37,385 bases of DNA from JBARRO01 sp049644265 (GTDB lineage: Bacteria; Bacteroidota; Ignavibacteria; UBA10030). The position numbers and the translations under genes are program-made. The notes under the pieces are model-generated. The model saw nothing but the letters and a program-made list of their open reading frames with translations. It was not told the origin of the DNA and searched no databases. Below are positions 25,636 to 33,553 of the stretch, piece after piece. Every line of letters starts with the position of its first letter. The first letter of the stretch is position 1. The stretch spans positions 1 to 37,385 of the forward strand of contig JBARRO010000206.1 of NCBI GenBank assembly GCA_049644265.1, given 5' to 3'.

Positions 25636-27153
25636 ATGAGGGGGCGCTCAAAGAATATCCACGAGAGGTTTCTCCGGCACATCTGGAGCCGGCAGTATCT
25701 CGACCGCAACGCTTTACGCACCACCGACGGACAGACAGTCCGCGTCCTGCATGTTGGCACACTTAACCTTGAGAGCGGTCCCGATTTTCTGAACGCCAGG
25801 ATCAGAATCGGCGACACGATCTTCGTCGGCGACGTTGAGATCCATCGAACGAGCGTTGAGTGGCTCCAGCACCAACATCACACCGACCCGCAGTATAATC
25901 GCGTCATCCTCCACGTCGTCCTCGAGGGGGACGAACAAACGACCGTTCAAAGTGGCCGTCACATCCCCGTCCTCATTCTTGGCCACCATCTCCCCGAGTC
26001 GATCCGCCGCATCTGGCACAAAACAATCCTCGATGAACGTGCACGCGTTGTTGAGTCCATCCCCTGTTTCAAGGTAAACGACGCCGTACCACGGGATGTA
26101 CTGCTTTCCTGGCTTCGACGGCTTTCGGTCGAGCGCATGGAGCTGAAGCTTCGGCTTTTTGAGGAACGATTGCGGGAACTTGCCTACCGGCACCTCATGA
26201 GCATTCGCGAGACTCCCCGGACCTGGGGCGATCCTCCGGAAGAGGGAGATCCTGACGACATTCCTCCGCCCCTGCCCGAGCTGACCCAGCAAAACCTTCG
26301 GAGAAAAAGTCTCTGGGAACAGGTTTTGTATGAAGGAATGATGGATGGACTCGGATACAGCAAGAACCGCGAACCGTTTGTGAAGCTGGCCAGGAGCGCC
26401 ACGCTGGACGTTTTCCGTCCTTACGTCAATAGAAATCTTGTTACGGTTGAAGCACTTCTCTATGGAGTTGCGGGGTTGTTACCGTTTGAGGGATTATTGC
26501 AGGAAGAAGAATCGAGGAGATATGCAGGACATTTGACACGCGCCTGGAAGGAACTTCTGGGCTCGTTCACCGGAGAAATTCTTGCGGCAACTGATTGGCG
26601 GTTCTTCCCCACCAGGCCGACCAATTTTCCCACTGTTCGAATTGCCGCTGCGGCGTCGCTGATTCAGAAAATTCTCTCGGAAGATCTCTTCCGAAAGATC
26701 ATTCAGGCGCTCAAATCCGGACTGCCTGCAAGAGAACGAAGGAGAGCGCTTCTCGACCTGCTAGACGTTGAACCAGCCGGCCTCTGGAGCCGCCATTACC
26801 ATTTCGACCGGCCGACGACAAAGACCATCACCATGCTCGGCGCTGAACGCCGAAGCGATATCATCACCAACACAATCCTCCCAATTGCTTTCCTCTACGC
26901 AAGAATTTTCAAGGATCGTGAGGTTCGACAGGGAGCGTTGCAGATCTACAGCTCGTTTCCACCGGCGGAAGAGAATTTCATCACGCGGTTAATGTACAAA
27001 CAACTCTTGAAAGGAACTATTCTGCTTGATTCCGTCAGCAAGCAGCAGGGTGTGATTCAGCTTTACAAATTCTATTGTACACAGCATCGCTGTTCGGAGT
27101 GTTCAATAGGAACAATGGTGTTTGGGAGGGAAGGGCCCCAACCTCACGCGTGA
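25636..27153 (+). CDS. DUF2851 family protein
   Basis: A 505-residue protein of unknown function, frequent in Bacteroidota and relatives. The N-terminus has the family core ERFLRHIWSRQYLD, LHVGTLNLESGPDFLNARI, GDVEIHRTSVEWLQHQHH and NRVILHVVLEGD, which recalls a nuclease-like beta-strand pattern without proof. A long helical middle and a C-terminal cysteine cluster (C-x4-C-x2-C, FYCTQHRCSECSIG) suggest metal binding. No signal or membrane segment. ATG at 25636 is clear. Transcribed away from pelA and converging on the YccA gene. Confidence 0.9.
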   Translation: MRGRSKNIHERFLRHIWSRQYLDRNALRTTDGQTVRVLHVGTLNLESGPDFLNARIRIGDTIFVGDVEIHRTSVEWLQHQHHTDPQYNRVILHVVLEGDEQTTVQSGRHIPVLILGHHLPESIRRIWHKTILDERARVVESIPCFKVNDAVPRDVLLSWLRRLSVERMELKLRLFEERLRELAYRHLMSIRETPRTWGDPPEEGDPDDIPPPLPELTQQNLRRKSLWEQVLYEGMMDGLGYSKNREPFVKLARSATLDVFRPYVNRNLVTVEALLYGVAGLLPFEGLLQEEESRRYAGHLTRAWKELLGSFTGEILAATDWRFFPTRPTNFPTVRIAAAASLIQKILSEDLFRKIIQALKSGLPARERRRALLDLLDVEPAGLWSRHYHFDRPTTKTITMLGAERRSDIITNTILPIAFLYARIFKDREVRQGALQIYSSFPPAEENFITRLMYKQLLKGTILLDSVSKQQGVIQLYKFYCTQHRCSECSIGTMVFGREGPQPHA

Positions 27154-27382
27154 AAGAAATATCCAATAACCGCAAAGATTTCGGCCTCGTTGTTTGCTGT
27201 TACACAATTCATACCCAAAACCGCTTAAGTTGTCCGGGACAAGACATTGAATCTCCGGCAGCGAGGATGATCGAAACGGGAAGGACTGCGGCGGTGTTCT
27301 TGTATCTTGTTACTCGGTTCCGATGCGGCAGGCGGATTCTCTTGGACCCGAAAGACATTGCTCTAACGGCAGGTCTCCAGCA
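27154..27382. other. non-coding spacer with paired direct repeats
   Basis: No convincing gene. Two partial direct repeats, AAGACATTG-N6-CGGCAG, lie at 27241-27261 and 27352-27372, 111 bases apart, and TTGTCC-G-GGACAA (27230-27242) is an inverted repeat. On the plus strand the second copy runs into the terminator at 27383, so a small RNA ending there is possible but unproven. I could not match it to tmRNA, 6S, SRP RNA, RNase P or a known riboswitch. Confidence 0.4.
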
Positions 27383-27412
27383 AAAAAGCCCGGGATAATC
27401 GTCGGGCTTTTT
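27383..27412. terminator. bidirectional intrinsic terminator
   Basis: AAAAAGCCCG and CGGGCTTTTT form a 10-pair hairpin with a 10-base loop and T-tracts on both strands. It lies 31 bases past the YccA stop on the minus strand and 230 bases past the DUF2851 stop on the plus strand, serving both convergent units. Confidence 0.9.
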
Positions 27413-27443
27413 CTTTCGGGTCCCATTTTTTCGTTGTTCTTCG

Positions 27444-28202
27444 TTACTTCCTTCCGCGGGACTTTGCGAGCAGTCGCAGGATCTCCAGATACAGCCAAAT
27501 CAGCGTCACCATCAGGCCGAATGCGGAATACCATTCCATGTACTTCGGCGCACCCTGCTCTGCCCCCTGCTCGATGAAATCGAAATCCAGGACGAGGTTC
27601 AGCGCAGCTACGATGACAACAAAGACGCTGAATGCGATTCCCATGATATTGCCCTCGTGAATGTACGGCATTTGAATGCCAAAGAAACTGAGAATCATCG
27701 TCGCCACATAAATGAGGGCGATGGCGCCTGTGGCCGCGGTGACACCGAGCTTGAAGTTCTCGGACGGCTTGATGAGTCCCGACGTGTACGCCGCAAGTAA
27801 ACACACCAGCGTGCCAAAGGTCAGCGCAACTGCCTGAATGACAATCCCCGGATAATTCGCTTCCATGACGGAAGAGATGGCACCGAGAAACAGTCCCTGG
27901 ACGAGCGCATACAGAGGAGCGGTAGCGACGGACCAGGTCTTCTTGAACACCGTCACCAAGCCTAACACGAACCCGCCGATCAGTCCGCCGATCAACCATG
28001 GAAAGGAGCGGGCAACAGCCTCATCAAGCGTCGGGGCTGTGAAGTAGATGTTCCAAGTATAGACAGCTCCCAGAAGGACCAGAACCAGCATGATTCCGGC
28101 TTTATTTACGGTGCCTTGCAGGGTCATCCGTTCTTCGCCGATGGCGGTTGCATCGAATCCTGCGAACGCCTTTTGGTTCAGAGCGGGGTTGGCGGTTCTC
28201 AT
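27444..28202 (-). CDS. YccA/Bax inhibitor-1 family membrane protein
   Basis: A 252-residue protein with seven hydrophobic helices in the TMBIM/BI-1 pattern (COG4760-type). It begins MRTANPALNQKAF, a typical start for this subgroup, followed by MTLQGTVNKAGIMLVLVLLG. Helices continue through LVQGLFLGAISSVMEANY and FVVIVAALNLVLDFDFIEQGA to the last helix; the D-containing FDF segment corresponds to the pH-sensing pair in BI-1 homologues. Likely ion or proton leak or a membrane-protease regulator; role unproven. AAAGGAGA precedes the ATG. Last of a five-gene minus-strand run, with its own upstream spacer of 107 bases. Confidence 0.93.
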   Translation of the reverse strand: MRTANPALNQKAFAGFDATAIGEERMTLQGTVNKAGIMLVLVLLGAVYTWNIYFTAPTLDEAVARSFPWLIGGLIGGFVLGLVTVFKKTWSVATAPLYALVQGLFLGAISSVMEANYPGIVIQAVALTFGTLVCLLAAYTSGLIKPSENFKLGVTAATGAIALIYVATMILSFFGIQMPYIHEGNIMGIAFSVFVVIVAALNLVLDFDFIEQGAEQGAPKYMEWYSAFGLMVTLIWLYLEILRLLAKSRGRK

Positions 28203-28247
28203 ACCGGAGGATCTCCTTTGTTGCTCGTCAACGTGTTGTGAGATATT

Positions 28248-28267
28248 CAGGAAATGTCAATTTCCTG
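28248..28267. promoter_or_regulatory. inverted repeat upstream of the YccA gene
   Basis: CAGGAAAT and ATTTCCTG flank GTCA, about 45 bases before the YccA ATG. It may be an operator, or a hairpin ending the transcript of the preceding gene, which stops at 28310. No T-tract follows. Confidence 0.45.
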
Positions 28268-28309
28268 CGCTGGTGTTGCGGAAGCTCAGATTCTCCCGGC
28301 TTCCGAAGA

Positions 28310-28702
28310 TCATTTTCCTTTGCCTTGTTCCATCGAAGCCCACCAGGCCTCCGTCGTTTTTGCCAACCGTTCGGCAAGGCTGACCAGGATACGTTTTGCA
28401 AACCCGGGGTGATCCCGGATGACTTCGTCCAAACTCATTTCCACGTAGAGCACAGACGTCGGCTCAAGCGCCTGAAGTGTCGCTGTCCTCGGGACGTTCA
28501 GAATACATCCCAGTTCTCCAAATACCGTACCCCGGCTTTCAATTTCTGCCACGGTAAAATCACTCTTGAATACTCCAACGCGACCCGTGAGGAGAATATA
28601 CCATCCCACCGCCGGATCTCCCGCCTGCACGATCGTGTCTCCGATCGAAAAGTATTTCTTTTCCCCCTTGATACCGAATTCCTTGTCATAAAGCGTTGAC
28701 AT
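28310..28702 (-). CDS. single-domain cyclic nucleotide-binding protein
   Basis: A 130-residue cytoplasmic protein made only of a CRP-type cNMP-binding beta-roll. Marks: FSIGDTIVQAGDPAVGWYIL, LTGRVGVFKSD, the phosphate-binding cassette region FGELGCILNVPRTATLQAL and the closing helix VIRDHPGFAKRILVSLAERLA. The cassette resembles FGE-(L/M)-x-PRTAT sites that hold the cyclic phosphate, so ligand binding is plausible. There is no helix-turn-helix or catalytic domain, so it must act through a partner. It lies 41 bases after msrA. Confidence 0.92.
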   Translation of the reverse strand: MSTLYDKEFGIKGEKKYFSIGDTIVQAGDPAVGWYILLTGRVGVFKSDFTVAEIESRGTVFGELGCILNVPRTATLQALEPTSVLYVEMSLDEVIRDHPGFAKRILVSLAERLAKTTEAWWASMEQGKGK

Positions 28703-28743
28703 CGTCGTTGCCTTTTAGTGGGAGCCCCCTTGTTGTTTTCAAG

Positions 28744-29259
28744 TTACTCCAGGTGAAGTTTTTTCAGCTTCGGTTTGATAACAAACTGGCAATACGGGGC
28801 GTTCGGGTTGACCCGAAAATAGTCCTGGTGATAATTTTCCGCCTCGTAGAATTGCTTCAGTGGTTCAATGGCAGTAACTACGGGGTCGCGAAAATTTTTC
28901 TGAACGTTGGTTTTTGATTTCTGCGCCGCTGCTTTTTGCTTCTCATCGTGGTAAAAGATCACAGAACGGTACTGGGTGCCGATATCCGCGCCCTGGCGGT
29001 CGATCGTAGTGGGGTCGTGACTCTTCCAGAACATATCCAGCAGATGCTCGTAGCTGACCACCGACGGGTCGAACGTAATCTGCGCGACTTCGGCATGGCC
29101 GGTTCCGCCGGTGCAGACTTCTTCGTAGGTCGGGTTCACATTGACCCCGCCCGTATAGCCGGCAACGACCGACTGCACACCCTTCATCTGTTCGAAGACC
29201 GCTTCCACACACCAGAAGCAGCCGGCCCCAAACGTTGCTTTTTCCACTTGAGCAGCCAC
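28744..29259 (-). CDS. msrA: peptide-methionine (S)-S-oxide reductase
   Basis: Repairs methionine-S-sulfoxide in proteins. At 171 residues it has the core length; no signal peptide. The catalytic motif GCFWC is at about 13-17, followed by GYTGG, YEEVCTGGTGHAE and the C-terminal EAENYHQDYF. The start codon is GTG at 29259, nine bases after the PRODH stop, without a clear ribosome site, which suggests translational coupling. A second GTG four codons on (29247) is possible. Confidence 0.96.
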   Translation of the reverse strand: MAAQVEKATFGAGCFWCVEAVFEQMKGVQSVVAGYTGGVNVNPTYEEVCTGGTGHAEVAQITFDPSVVSYEHLLDMFWKSHDPTTIDRQGADIGTQYRSVIFYHDEKQKAAAQKSKTNVQKNFRDPVVTAIEPLKQFYEAENYHQDYFRVNPNAPYCQFVIKPKLKKLHLE

Positions 29260-29268
29260 GGGTTCAAT

Positions 29269-30198
29269 TCAGCGTGTAAACAGATTTTTCAGTACAAAGA
29301 ATATGTTCGCAGGCCGTTCCGCAAGCCGACGCATATACCAGGGGAACCAGAACGAACCGTAGCTGACGAGCACCCGAACCCTATACCCGTCGCGCGCAAG
29401 TTGTAGCTGCTTCTCCCGCTTGATTCCGTAGAGCATCTGAATTTCGTAGAGACTTCTCGCCGCACGACTCTTTGTGATCGAGGCATCGATTTTTCGAATG
29501 AGCTTCAGGTCGTGTGTCGCAATGCCCGCCTGTGATCCATGTTCCTGAGCCGACTTGATCAGCCGCTGGGCGAGGTTCAGATAGTTCTTGTCGACATCCC
29601 GCTTGGACGAATACGCCACATCTTTCGGCTCCGCATACGTTCCTTTCACCAATCGAATGGACGAAGCGGCCGGAAGGAGAATGTCAAAATCAAACGTGGT
29701 GCGCAAAAGGTACGACTGCAGGCAAACGCCCACATTGGGAAACCTGGCCCGGATTTTTCTAAAGATCTTGATTGTGCGGTCGACATACTCGCTGCTTTCC
29801 ATGTCGATCCAGACGAAATTGCCGAACTTGTGTGCACGGCGGACGATCTTGAGGAGGTGCCTCTCGCAGAGCGACCTGTTGAAATCGAGCCCGAGTTGGG
29901 TCAGCTTGAGTGAAACGTGGCAATCGAGCTTCTTCTTTCGGATGGCGTCCAGGACTGCGAGGTAATGGTCTGCAACGCTGTTCGCTTCTGCTTCCTCCGC
30001 AAGGTTTTCGCCCAGCCGTGTCACCACGGTTGTCAGGCCATTGCGCCGGAGCGCTTCCGCCGCCTGCAGGGCATCTTCCAATTCTTCGCCCGGCATGAAA
30101 CGTTTGACTGCACGCCGAACGAACGCATAGCGGGGCAGGGATTCGCGTAATTTTTCGTTCCTCGACGCCGACAGAAGCATGTCCCGCAGAATACCCAT
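29269..30198 (-). CDS. proline dehydrogenase (monofunctional)
   Basis: A 309-residue FAD-dependent PRODH oxidising proline to pyrroline-5-carboxylate and passing electrons to quinone. The distorted TIM barrel shows VSLKLTQLGLDFN, VWIDMESSEYVDRTI, GVCLQSYLLRT, RLVKGTYAEPKDVAY, GIATHDLKLIRKI, YEIQMLYGI and the substrate-binding RR pair in WYMRRLAERPAN. The length equals the monofunctional enzymes of Gram-positives and Deinococcus rather than PutA. No P5C dehydrogenase is nearby. TAGGGG precedes the ATG. Five bases separate it from the amidase-like gene. Confidence 0.95.
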   Translation of the reverse strand: MGILRDMLLSASRNEKLRESLPRYAFVRRAVKRFMPGEELEDALQAAEALRRNGLTTVVTRLGENLAEEAEANSVADHYLAVLDAIRKKKLDCHVSLKLTQLGLDFNRSLCERHLLKIVRRAHKFGNFVWIDMESSEYVDRTIKIFRKIRARFPNVGVCLQSYLLRTTFDFDILLPAASSIRLVKGTYAEPKDVAYSSKRDVDKNYLNLAQRLIKSAQEHGSQAGIATHDLKLIRKIDASITKSRAARSLYEIQMLYGIKREKQLQLARDGYRVRVLVSYGSFWFPWYMRRLAERPANIFFVLKNLFTR

Positions 30199-30203
30199 GG
30201 CCC

Positions 30204-30980
30204 CTATCGTGCGTCCCCGAACCAGTCGTCGACAACTTTGCGGATCGCTGTGCCGATTTTCTTCTGGTTCTGAGGGTTGTTGAGAAATTCGTAGCTCGCC
30301 CTGTTGTCGCCAATTTCCAGCAGGACGCGAAACGGAGCGGAGTTCACGTTTTCATCGAGACTGTAGAAGGAGAGCTTGCCTGTGTTTTTGCACCGATAGT
30401 CGTTCCGGTTGGGAGAGCTGTCACCGTGTACGCCGCGGTTTTCCAGATTGGTCTCCGTGCAAATCTTGTCGATCAAGTCCTGGGCAAGCGCTCGATTCTG
30501 CTCCTCGTGTGAGTCGCCTTCATGGATGAATCCCCAGCATGCATGCCGATTCGTTGCACCGTTGTTGTGAATTGCCACAAACACATCCGGCTGCAGCTTA
30601 TTGGATTCAGTCAATTCGTACGCATACCCGGACATTCTTCCGAGACTGTCGAGGGCGGTGGTGTGATCGATTTTCGTATTGCTGCCTTCGCGCGCGTGAT
30701 GGAGACCCGGCTCGTCATAGCTCCAGACTTTATGGATGTTTCCTTTGCCGGGAGAAGCAACCATGGCGGCTTCTGCGATGCCGTTGCAAACCACAGCTTC
30801 GTTGAAATCCTTGCCGGTGTCGCTCTGATGAGAAGGTTGGAATACGACAACGAACGTTTCGCCGTGACGAGGAGGAATCGTCACATGCTTGCTGGTACTG
30901 CAGCCCGAGGCAAGAATCAGGATACACGGGATGAGTAGGGTAACCTCAGGGATCCGGAGCTTTGATTGAAGAATTTTCAT
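30204..30980 (-). CDS. lipoprotein with N-acetylmuramoyl-L-alanine amidase-like domain
   Basis: A 258-residue lipoprotein: hydrophobic signal with lipobox LASGC (Cys about 27). The remainder resembles the Amidase_3 (AmiC/LytC) zinc amidase fold: QPSHQSDTG where the first His normally lies, then VWSYDEPGLHHA, YELTESNKLQPDVFVAIHNNG (the usual second His region) and FRVLLEIGDNRASYEFL with the catalytic Glu. It would cleave the lactyl-amide bond of murein in the periplasm, though the first metal ligand is in an unusual setting. Followed after five bases by PRODH. Confidence 0.8.
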   Translation of the reverse strand: MKILQSKLRIPEVTLLIPCILILASGCSTSKHVTIPPRHGETFVVVFQPSHQSDTGKDFNEAVVCNGIAEAAMVASPGKGNIHKVWSYDEPGLHHAREGSNTKIDHTTALDSLGRMSGYAYELTESNKLQPDVFVAIHNNGATNRHACWGFIHEGDSHEEQNRALAQDLIDKICTETNLENRGVHGDSSPNRNDYRCKNTGKLSFYSLDENVNSAPFRVLLEIGDNRASYEFLNNPQNQKKIGTAIRKVVDDWFGDAR

Positions 30981-31308
30981 GAGGGAACCGTTAAGAATCA
31001 GTATCGTGCGGCGCCGGTGTTGAATTGCAATAATCTAGTATAAAATGGAGGTAAATAGCAATTTTAGCGGTCAGCGTTCAGCAATCAGCTGTCAGTTATC
31101 TGCAATTTACAATTGATAATCTACAATTGTTCTACGTCCAACTTTCAACTTAGACCTTCAACCTTCAACTTTAGCAATCTGCAGATCCCCATAACATATG
31201 GGGATGACAACTCCTTTTTCTTGTCTGCCGTCTGTCTACTGCAAACTGTCGTCTGTAATCTGCAATTGTTCCACCTTCCAACTTTCAACTTACAACTTTC
31301 AACTCTCT
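30981..31308. other. non-coding spacer with two heptamer arrays and a hairpin
   Basis: No gene seen in these 328 bases. Array one (31066-31182) is about 16 sevens, beginning AGCGGTC, AGCGTTC. Array two (31225-31315) is 13 sevens, such as CTGTAAT and CTGCAAT, and its last unit holds the GH127 stop codon. Between them ATCCCCAT and ATGGGGAT (31185-31205) form an 8-pair hairpin with a 5-base loop. The amidase gene promoter must lie near 30981-31060, but I cannot identify it. Confidence 0.8.
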
Positions 31309-33297
31309 TTAATAATTCCCCCCATCCTCATACTTCGAGCTGTAATTAATCTTCACATCCTTGATCTTCGTTGGAAGCCAGACCTGCATGGAATTGGGGC
31401 CGCGGTTTGCCCAAAGGTAGTACGGTATGGCCGTCAACGTTCTTTTTTCCAGGAGGATGGACTTGCCGTCCGGAGCCGCTTTGGCTGAGAGGACTTCCGT
31501 TTGAAGAGCCACGACTTTTTCGGTCAGGACCCGAGATTGTTTTTCCGTGATAGGGGCATCGGGGGCCAGCATCACATTCCAAACGTCTCCGCCGTTGTCT
31601 GCCCCTTCCACACAATAGACCAGGGGACCACGTTGCAGGGCGATTCTGTCCCGATCCACGGCTACTTCGTCCCTCGCGAGAATCCGTCTCGCTTCCATCG
31701 GGAAGCTCCACCCGACCACGTCATCGCGTTTCCATTGCCGGTCGATCACCGCATAGCCATTTTCAACTTGATACGAAAAAGGCTTCCCGTTGACGGTCAG
31801 GGTGAAGGACAAGTCTTTCTTGTCCGCATACGAGTAGAGTCCCCCCAGGGCAGGATCGTTTGTCAACCAGCCGGGCACACGAACATGAAGGGCAAATTTG
31901 GTTCTCGATTTTGGATTCACGGTGAGCTTCCCCTTACCATCCATGGGATAAGAGGTTTCCGTTGCGAGCGTAACGTCGGTGCTTCCCACCTTCACACTCG
32001 TCGTGCTCGAGACGAACAGGTTCACCCAGATCCCATCGTCGTTCGCGCCGTAAATGTATCCGCCAAGGGATGCCACCAGACGCGCGATATTGGCCGGGCA
32101 GCAGGCAGTACCAAACCATTCGCGGCGTTTATGCTGGCCGTTGGACGCGAGCGGGTTGTCGTAGAAAAATTTGTCGCCGGTGAGGCTGAGCCCGTCGAGG
32201 GCGGCGTTATAGAGACTCCGTTCCAGCACGTCAATGTAGAAACTCTCACCGGTGAGCCAGTTCATCCGCTCGTTCCAGAAGACCATGCCGACCGACGCGC
32301 AGGTTTCGCAATACGCGTCTTCGTTCGGCAGGTCAAAATCCTTCGAGAAGCCCTCGTTGTCTCCGGCCGACCCGATTCCGCCGGTGACGTACATGTTACG
32401 GTGTACAACATCTTCCCAAACCGACTTCATCGCGTTCATGTACCCCTCATCGCCCGTCAGTGACGCGACATCCGCCGCTCCGGTGTAGAGATACATCGCG
32501 CGAACGGCGTGTCCGGTGATTTCCTTCTGCTGTTTGACGGGGAGATTGTCCTGCCAGTACTCCGGCGTTCCCCAGCTGGTGTTGTTCGTGTAGCCGCGCC
32601 CACGCTGCTGCAAATACCAGTCTGCCAGTTTCAAATAGCGTTCATCGCCGGTTGTCTTGTAGAGCTTGATCAGCGCAAGCTCGATCTCTTCATGGCCACT
32701 GATCCAGTACCGGTTTTGCATGCGGAACGTGGAGTCGATGTGGTTTGCCAGGCGGATGGCAACGTCAAGCAGTTTTCGTTTTCCGGTTGCGTCAAAGTAG
32801 GCGACGGCCGCTTCAATCAGATGGCCGGCGCAGTAGTCCTCGTGGCTTGGAATGTTGGTCCATCGTTGGTCGAGTCCCCGAAGGGAAAAAAATGTGTCAA
32901 GGTAACCGTCGGGCTCCTGTGCAGCCGCAATCTTGTCAATCCATTCATCCGCCTTATTCTCCAGCGCAGCATCGGGACGTGTTCGAATAGAATAAGCCAT
33001 CGCCTCCAGCGCTTTGTAAACATCACTGTCGTCGTAGTAAAGCCCCTCATGCTTTTCGCCCTTCCTGCGCGCCACCTTTTCAAAATTCCGGATACGCGGC
33101 GTTTTCACCTCAGTCTGATAGATGCACGCCTGAAGTGTTGCCGTAGCTACCTTTTCCATCTTTGGTTTCCAGAATGCATCCGTGACGGTGACCTGGGAAA
33201 AATTTACTCCGCGGATTTTCTGGTGCGGGGTCTGCGCATTCAGCGTTGAGCCAACAAGCCAGAGCAGAAACAACAAAAGGGGGTGGTGGATTTTCAT
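31309..33297 (-). CDS. secreted GH127 beta-L-arabinofuranosidase
   Basis: A 662-residue exported glycosidase releasing beta-L-arabinofuranose, as found in plant hydroxyproline-rich glycoproteins. Signal peptide 1-20 (LNA-Q), then an (alpha/alpha)6 barrel and beta-sandwich. The zinc-thiolate catalytic site of HypBA1-type enzymes is recognisable: the Glu in DNEGF, E and C in AYCETCASVG (Glu338/Cys340 equivalents) and the Cys pair in FGTACCPANIARL (Cys417, the nucleophile, and Cys418). An in-frame start at 33351 precedes the signal by 18 residues; the ATG at 33297 with GAGGT upstream is preferred. Single gene, divergent from dienelactone hydrolase. Confidence 0.94.
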   Translation of the reverse strand: MKIHHPLLLFLLWLVGSTLNAQTPHQKIRGVNFSQVTVTDAFWKPKMEKVATATLQACIYQTEVKTPRIRNFEKVARRKGEKHEGLYYDDSDVYKALEAMAYSIRTRPDAALENKADEWIDKIAAAQEPDGYLDTFFSLRGLDQRWTNIPSHEDYCAGHLIEAAVAYFDATGKRKLLDVAIRLANHIDSTFRMQNRYWISGHEEIELALIKLYKTTGDERYLKLADWYLQQRGRGYTNNTSWGTPEYWQDNLPVKQQKEITGHAVRAMYLYTGAADVASLTGDEGYMNAMKSVWEDVVHRNMYVTGGIGSAGDNEGFSKDFDLPNEDAYCETCASVGMVFWNERMNWLTGESFYIDVLERSLYNAALDGLSLTGDKFFYDNPLASNGQHKRREWFGTACCPANIARLVASLGGYIYGANDDGIWVNLFVSSTTSVKVGSTDVTLATETSYPMDGKGKLTVNPKSRTKFALHVRVPGWLTNDPALGGLYSYADKKDLSFTLTVNGKPFSYQVENGYAVIDRQWKRDDVVGWSFPMEARRILARDEVAVDRDRIALQRGPLVYCVEGADNGGDVWNVMLAPDAPITEKQSRVLTEKVVALQTEVLSAKAAPDGKSILLEKRTLTAIPYYLWANRGPNSMQVWLPTKIKDVKINYSSKYEDGGNY

Positions 33298-33456
33298 TGG
33301 ATACCTCGCGGCGCAATTGGGGGGATTTTCAGAATGATGAAGAAGGTACAAGAAGAAACATTATGATTCCATAACTGATTTGCCCAAGGCGTCGTGCGAA
33401 TCGACTTCTTGCGTTTCCCAAAAACTTTCTTCACCTTTGCGTTCAGAACTGTTCTA

Positions 33457-33485
33457 ACCGCAGAAAACGCGGAGAGCGCCGAGAG
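33457..33485. repeat. nine-base degenerate tandem repeat, copy B
   Basis: Three nonamer steps (ACCGCAGAA, AACGCGGAG, AGCGCCGAG) about 70 bases before the dienelactone hydrolase ATG. The rest of 33298-33553 shows no gene. Confidence 0.75.
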
Positions 33486-33553
33486 AGAGTACAGCCACAA
33501 AATGTGGCCTGTTTCTTCAGTCGTAAGTGCCCAGAAACTACCCAGGAGATTTT

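Noticed and set aside
27300..27380. tRNA, tmRNA or riboswitch
   Set aside because: No cloverleaf, T-loop motif or known aptamer core could be recognised; kept only as a possible unknown RNA.
31066..31315. CRISPR array
   Set aside because: The repeats are seven bases long, contiguous and degenerate, with no spacers and no cas genes.
31501..32463. A 320-codon open frame on the plus strand
   Set aside because: Antisense to the GH127 gene, including its cysteine active site; no domain similarity seen.
24301..33297. Polysaccharide utilisation locus
   Set aside because: No SusC/SusD pair, sensor or transporter, and the two enzymes are separated by unrelated genes.
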